NCBI RefSeq assembly: GCF_000716435.1
Contig: NZ_JNWO01000006.1
Coordinates: forward strand, 124,001-188,000
Length of the DNA: 64,000 bases
Direction: 5' to 3'
From: Streptomyces xylophagus
GTDB taxonomy: Bacteria; Actinomycetota; Actinomycetes; Streptomycetales; Streptomycetaceae
Position 1 is the stretch's first letter. Every line of letters begins with the position of its first letter. A program made the translations under genes and the position numbers. The notes beneath the pieces are model-generated. The model ran no database searches. It had not been told where the DNA came from and saw only the letters and a list, made by a program, of their open reading frames with translations. Positions 61,947 to 64,000 of this stretch are shown piece by piece.

Positions 61947-62193
61947 CCCTTTGCCCCGAATGGAGCAATAAGTCGGCTCACGCACAGGCGAGTGAGCTTC
62001 CCCGGACGGGGACGCTGCCCGCGGGGGATCGGCACGGTGGTGAACTCCGTGGACGACAGGGATACTTGGCGCGGAAAGCCGTCGACGGCCACGTGCGTCA
62101 TCTCCTGGACGGTGCGCACCATGAGCCGCGGACCGCCCTCGGCATAAGCATTGTTGAGTTTCGATCCGGTCCTGAATTGCGGAGAAGGTAAAC

Positions 62194-62225
62194 CAGCGGG
62201 CCGCCGAGAAATCGGCGGCCCGCTG
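62194..62225 (-). terminator. Terminator of rodlin 2
   Basis: CAGCGGGCCGCCGA and TCGGCGGCCCGCTG pair over 14 bp with a GAAA tetraloop, just after the rodlin 2 stop. No U-run. Confidence 0.75.
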
Positions 62226-62239
62226 TGCGCGTCCGCGAA

Positions 62240-62653
62240 TCAGCTGCCCGCGGAGCCGTTGCCCGAGAGGACCGGGATGTTGTCCAGGATGTGCGACAGG
62301 GGCTCGTCGCCCTTCGCCTGGGTCGAGTTCTCGGTGCACTGCTGGTTCTGCGGCGCGGAGAGGATCGGCACGTCCTGCGCGACGGTGACCGGCACGACGC
62401 CGACCAGCGAGGCCAGGTTCGCCTTGGCGGGCAGGCCGATGCAGGGCTTGTTCAGCGAGCCCTGGATGAGCGCCATCTGGGGGCTCATGTTGCCGTACGT
62501 GGCCTGGTTGCCGTAGACCTGCTCGGAACCGTTGCCGTTCGCCGTGGTGACGCCGTTGTCGTTTCCGATCGCCATCGCCGGGGCGGCGACGGCAGCCGAG
62601 GCTCCGACGACGGAAGCGGCGACAGCCGCAGCAGCCATAACCTTCTTGATCAC
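62240..62653 (-). CDS. Rodlin 2
   Basis: 137 aa from GTG 62653, with GAAGGGA 8 nt upstream. Signal peptide [23 protein letters not shown], cleavage after PAMA-IG. Mature region as in rodlin 1: [61 protein letters not shown] and [26 protein letters not shown]. The last 60 residues are almost identical to rodlin 1, suggesting recent duplication or gene conversion. Divergent from rodlin 3. Promoter AGCAAC-N16-AGTTGT (62700-62727). Confidence 0.93.
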   Translation of the reverse strand: MIKKVMAAAAVAASVVGASAAVAAPAMAIGNDNGVTTANGNGSEQVYGNQATYGNMSPQMALIQGSLNKPCIGLPAKANLASLVGVVPVTVAQDVPILSAPQNQQCTENSTQAKGDEPLSHILDNIPVLSGNGSAGS

Positions 62654-62699
62654 TTCAATGATCCCTTCTGGAGTAACCCCGTCCACCGGAGCGACCTGA

Positions 62700-62727
62700 A
62701 CAACTGGTGCCGGGCCGCATGGTTGCT
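62700..62727 (-). promoter_or_regulatory. Sigma-BldN-like promoter of rodlin 2
   Basis: Minus strand: AGCAAC (-35, 62722-62727), 16 bp, AGTTGT (-10, 62700-62705). The -10 ends 46 bp upstream of the GTG start. It lies in the 191-bp region shared with rodlin 3. Confidence 0.6.
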
Positions 62728-62772
62728 CCGATTCACTCCAATGGCCCAGATGAATCCAACCGGGTGAAGCCA

Positions 62773-62800
62773 CGCAACCAATCCGGCCCACCCCGGTTGA
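62773..62800 (+). promoter_or_regulatory. Sigma-BldN-like promoter of rodlin 3
   Basis: CGCAAC (62773-62778) and GGTTGA (62795-62800) with exact 16-bp spacing, each one base off the recalled BldN consensus CGTAAC/CGTTGA. The -10 ends 44 bp before the ATG. Confidence 0.7.
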
Positions 62801-62844
62801 TGGGGGAGCAGGAATTGTGTCTCTGCCAGGAAAGGACCGCAGAA

Positions 62845-63261
62845 ATGCTCAAGAAGGCAATGGCTGCGACGGCTGTCGCGGCTTCCGTCGTCGGCGTATC
62901 GGCGACGGCCGCCCCGCAGGCGCTGGCCATCGGCAACGACAACGGCGTCACCACCACCGACGGGAACGGTGCCCAGCAGATCTACGGCAACTCCAAGTCG
63001 GCCGGCGACATGAGCCCCCAGCTCGGGCTCGCCCAGGGCGACCTGAACAAGCTCTGCCTCGGCGTGCCGGTCAAGGTCAACGCGGCCTCGATCGTCGGCG
63101 TGCTGGTGCCGGTCACCGTCCTCCAGGACGTGCCCGTGCTGTCGGCCCCGCAGAACCAGCAGTGCGCCGAGAACTCCACCCAGGCCAAGGGTGACGAGCC
63201 GCTGTCGCACATCGCGGACAACATCCCGGTGCTGTCGGGCAACGGCGCCATCGGCAGCTGA
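62845..63261 (+). CDS. Rodlin 3
   Basis: 138 aa from ATG 62845, with AAAGGA upstream. Signal peptide [22 protein letters not shown], cleavage after PQALA-IG. Mature: [84 protein letters not shown] is closest to known RdlA/RdlB among the three. One residue (an extra Val in VGVLVPV) sets its middle apart from copies 1 and 2. Divergent from rodlin 2, as rdlA and rdlB are in S. coelicolor. Confidence 0.93.
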   Translation: MLKKAMAATAVAASVVGVSATAAPQALAIGNDNGVTTTDGNGAQQIYGNSKSAGDMSPQLGLAQGDLNKLCLGVPVKVNAASIVGVLVPVTVLQDVPVLSAPQNQQCAENSTQAKGDEPLSHIADNIPVLSGNGAIGS

Positions 63262-63280
63262 AGCTGACCGCCCGTCAATG

Positions 63281-63333
63281 AAGCGGCCAGGACGGCCCGT
63301 CGGAAATTTCCGTACGGGCCGCCCTGGCCGCTT
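63281..63333 (+). terminator. Long terminator of rodlin 3
   Basis: AAGCGGCCAGGACGGCCCGT (63281-63300) pairs with 63314-63333 over 20 bp with one mismatch; the loop is CGGAAATTTCCGT, itself symmetric. TTTCG follows. The rest of the 63262-63578 gap (317 bp) should carry the short chaplin promoter; the best match is weak (CGTCAA at 63409, GAGTGA at 63431). Confidence 0.85.
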
Positions 63334-63578
63334 TCGTGTAGCCGCCCTCCAGTCGTCCTCCCTTGACTCCCCTTGGAGAGAAGCGTTTCTGCGTCGATGC
63401 GGCCATCGCGTCAATTCGGTGCGGACGATCGAGTGAATTGTCAGGTGACACGCGTTCTTCAGTTTCTTCCTGTGTCTATCCCTCGTTTTACAGGCTGCAG
63501 GTCATGGTGCGAGCCGCCCAAGCTGTGCTCGCTCGGTTTCGGCCGTCATAGGGCATGACCGCAGAGAAGGGAACGTTC

Positions 63579-63806
63579 ATGAAGAAGAGCGCTGCTGTTG
63601 TCGCTGGTGCGATCATGGCTCTCGGTATGGCCGCCCCGGCCTTCGCCGACGCCGGTGCCGAGGGTGCCGCCATCGGTTCGCCGGGTGTCCTCTCGGGCAA
63701 CGTGGTCCAGGTTCCCGTGCACATCCCCGTCAACGTGTGCGGCAACTCGATCGACGTGATCGGCCTGCTGAACCCGGCGTTCGGCAACACCTGCGTCAAC
63801 GACTGA
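63579..63806 (+). CDS. Short chaplin
   Basis: 75 aa from ATG 63579, with GAAGGGA 6 nt upstream. Signal peptide KKSAAVVAGAIMALGMAAPAFA, cleavage before DAGAEG. The single chaplin domain (about 24-75): GSPGVLSGNVVQVPVHIPVNVCGNSIDVIGLLNPAFGNTCVND, with the two conserved Cys and the amyloid-forming GN-V-Q-V-P motif. Short chaplins coat aerial hyphae and spores and lower surface tension. It closely resembles ChpD, which in S. coelicolor is next to the rodlin genes (recalled). Confidence 0.95.
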   Translation: MKKSAAVVAGAIMALGMAAPAFADAGAEGAAIGSPGVLSGNVVQVPVHIPVNVCGNSIDVIGLLNPAFGNTCVND

Positions 63807-63841
63807 CGACGTAACGCACCAGCCGTTCCGGCTGTGTCACG

Positions 63842-63883
63842 GCCGGCCTTGGACACTTTCCTGTTCCAAGGCCGGCTTTTTTT
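63842..63883 (+). terminator. Strong intrinsic terminator after the short chaplin
   Basis: GCCGGCCTTGGA (63842-63853) and TCCAAGGCCGGC (63865-63876) give a perfect 12-bp stem, loop of 11, followed by seven T. Confidence 0.95.
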
Positions 63884-63913
63884 CCCACTTCTTCAAGCAG
63901 GAAGACAACGAGA

Positions 63914-64000
63914 TTGCGACAGACCCTGGGTAAGGGAATGGTCGCGGCCGCCGCCGCGACAAGCATTCTGTCCCTGTGCGGCAGCCCCGCCGTGGCCGAG
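63914..64000 (+). CDS. Long chaplin, N-terminus only (3' end outside window)
   Basis: 29 codons from TTG 63914, which has AGGAAG 9 nt upstream. The start RQTLGKGMVAAAAATSIL is followed by SLCGSPAVAE at the window edge, a typical signal peptide of long, wall-anchored chaplins (ChpA/B/C), whose N-termini begin MRQ. In S. coelicolor chpA is the neighbour of chpD (recalled). ATG 63938 is an alternative start but lies too close to AGGGA. No promoter fits between the terminator at 63842 and the start. Confidence 0.7.
   Translation, partial: MRQTLGKGMVAAAAATSILSLCGSPAVAE

Noticed and set aside
63409..63436. BldN promoter for the short chaplin (CGTCAA-N16-GAGTGA)
   Set aside because: Only about half of the consensus bases match and the distance to the start (about 143 bp) differs from the three rodlin promoters.

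Overview
The window looks like chromosomal DNA from a Streptomyces species. G+C is very high with strong third-position bias, GTG starts are common, there are many LacI, TetR and XRE regulators, one gene carries the rare leucine codon TTA, and the right end holds rodlin and chaplin genes, which are hallmarks of aerial-hypha formation. From memory, the citrate synthase, copper, rodlin and chaplin genes recall the S. coelicolor interval around SCO2716-SCO2758; that synteny was not checked. No tRNA, rRNA, CRISPR array, transposase or prophage gene was found.

Layout. 0-12 kb: a truncated secreted GH3 glycosidase, an unusual second-type EPSP synthase, a HAD hydrolase remnant, then acetyltransferases, LysR, MarR and TetR regulators, an MFS exporter, oxidoreductases and a TTA-containing epimerase gene. 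12-17 kb: a degenerate tandem repeat array, then a LacI-controlled three-gene catabolic operon (Gfo/Idh/MocA dehydrogenase, DUF993 aldolase-like protein, TIM-barrel isomerase). 17-24 kb: a small secreted protein, a DUF937 protein and a ribose operon, rbsR-rbsA-rbsCB-rbsK-rbsD, in which permease and binding protein are fused. 24-28 kb: a lipoprotein, a secreted snapalysin-like metalloprotease and an XRE/DUF397/histidine-kinase-fold triad. 28-32 kb: a RecD2-type helicase and citrate synthase. 32-38 kb: copper export (CopA, CopZ, CsoR-type operator), a PrsW-like protease and a cation/proton antiporter. 38-46 kb: a TetR/MMPL exporter pair, an alcohol dehydrogenase, a salicylate synthase/methyltransferase pair, a small HTH protein and an AraC regulator. 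46-52 kb: an inositol catabolic operon (iolC, aldolase, iolB, iolD, mmsA). 52-61 kb: an amino-acid permease, a protein joining an extracellular hydrolase to an ABC ATPase with its permease, a VWA lipoprotein and an acyl-CoA ligase. 61-64 kb: three rodlins, a short chaplin and the start of a long chaplin.

How it fits together. Three sugar modules (ribose, inositol and an unassigned polyol or sugar acid) feed central metabolism, with citrate synthase nearby. The right end is a developmental surface-coat locus: each rodlin gene has a sigma-BldN-like promoter at nearly the same distance from its start. A dispersed repeat with core GGGGCGCGGGGAACTGCGCG occurs five times. It supplies the stop codon of one gene, extends the C-terminus of another, and forms an in-frame insert in the hydrolase-ABC fusion.

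The best candidates for undescribed biology are the hydrolase-ABC fusion with its permease, the salicylate synthase/methyltransferase pair, the LacI/DUF993 operon and the three-rodlin arrangement.
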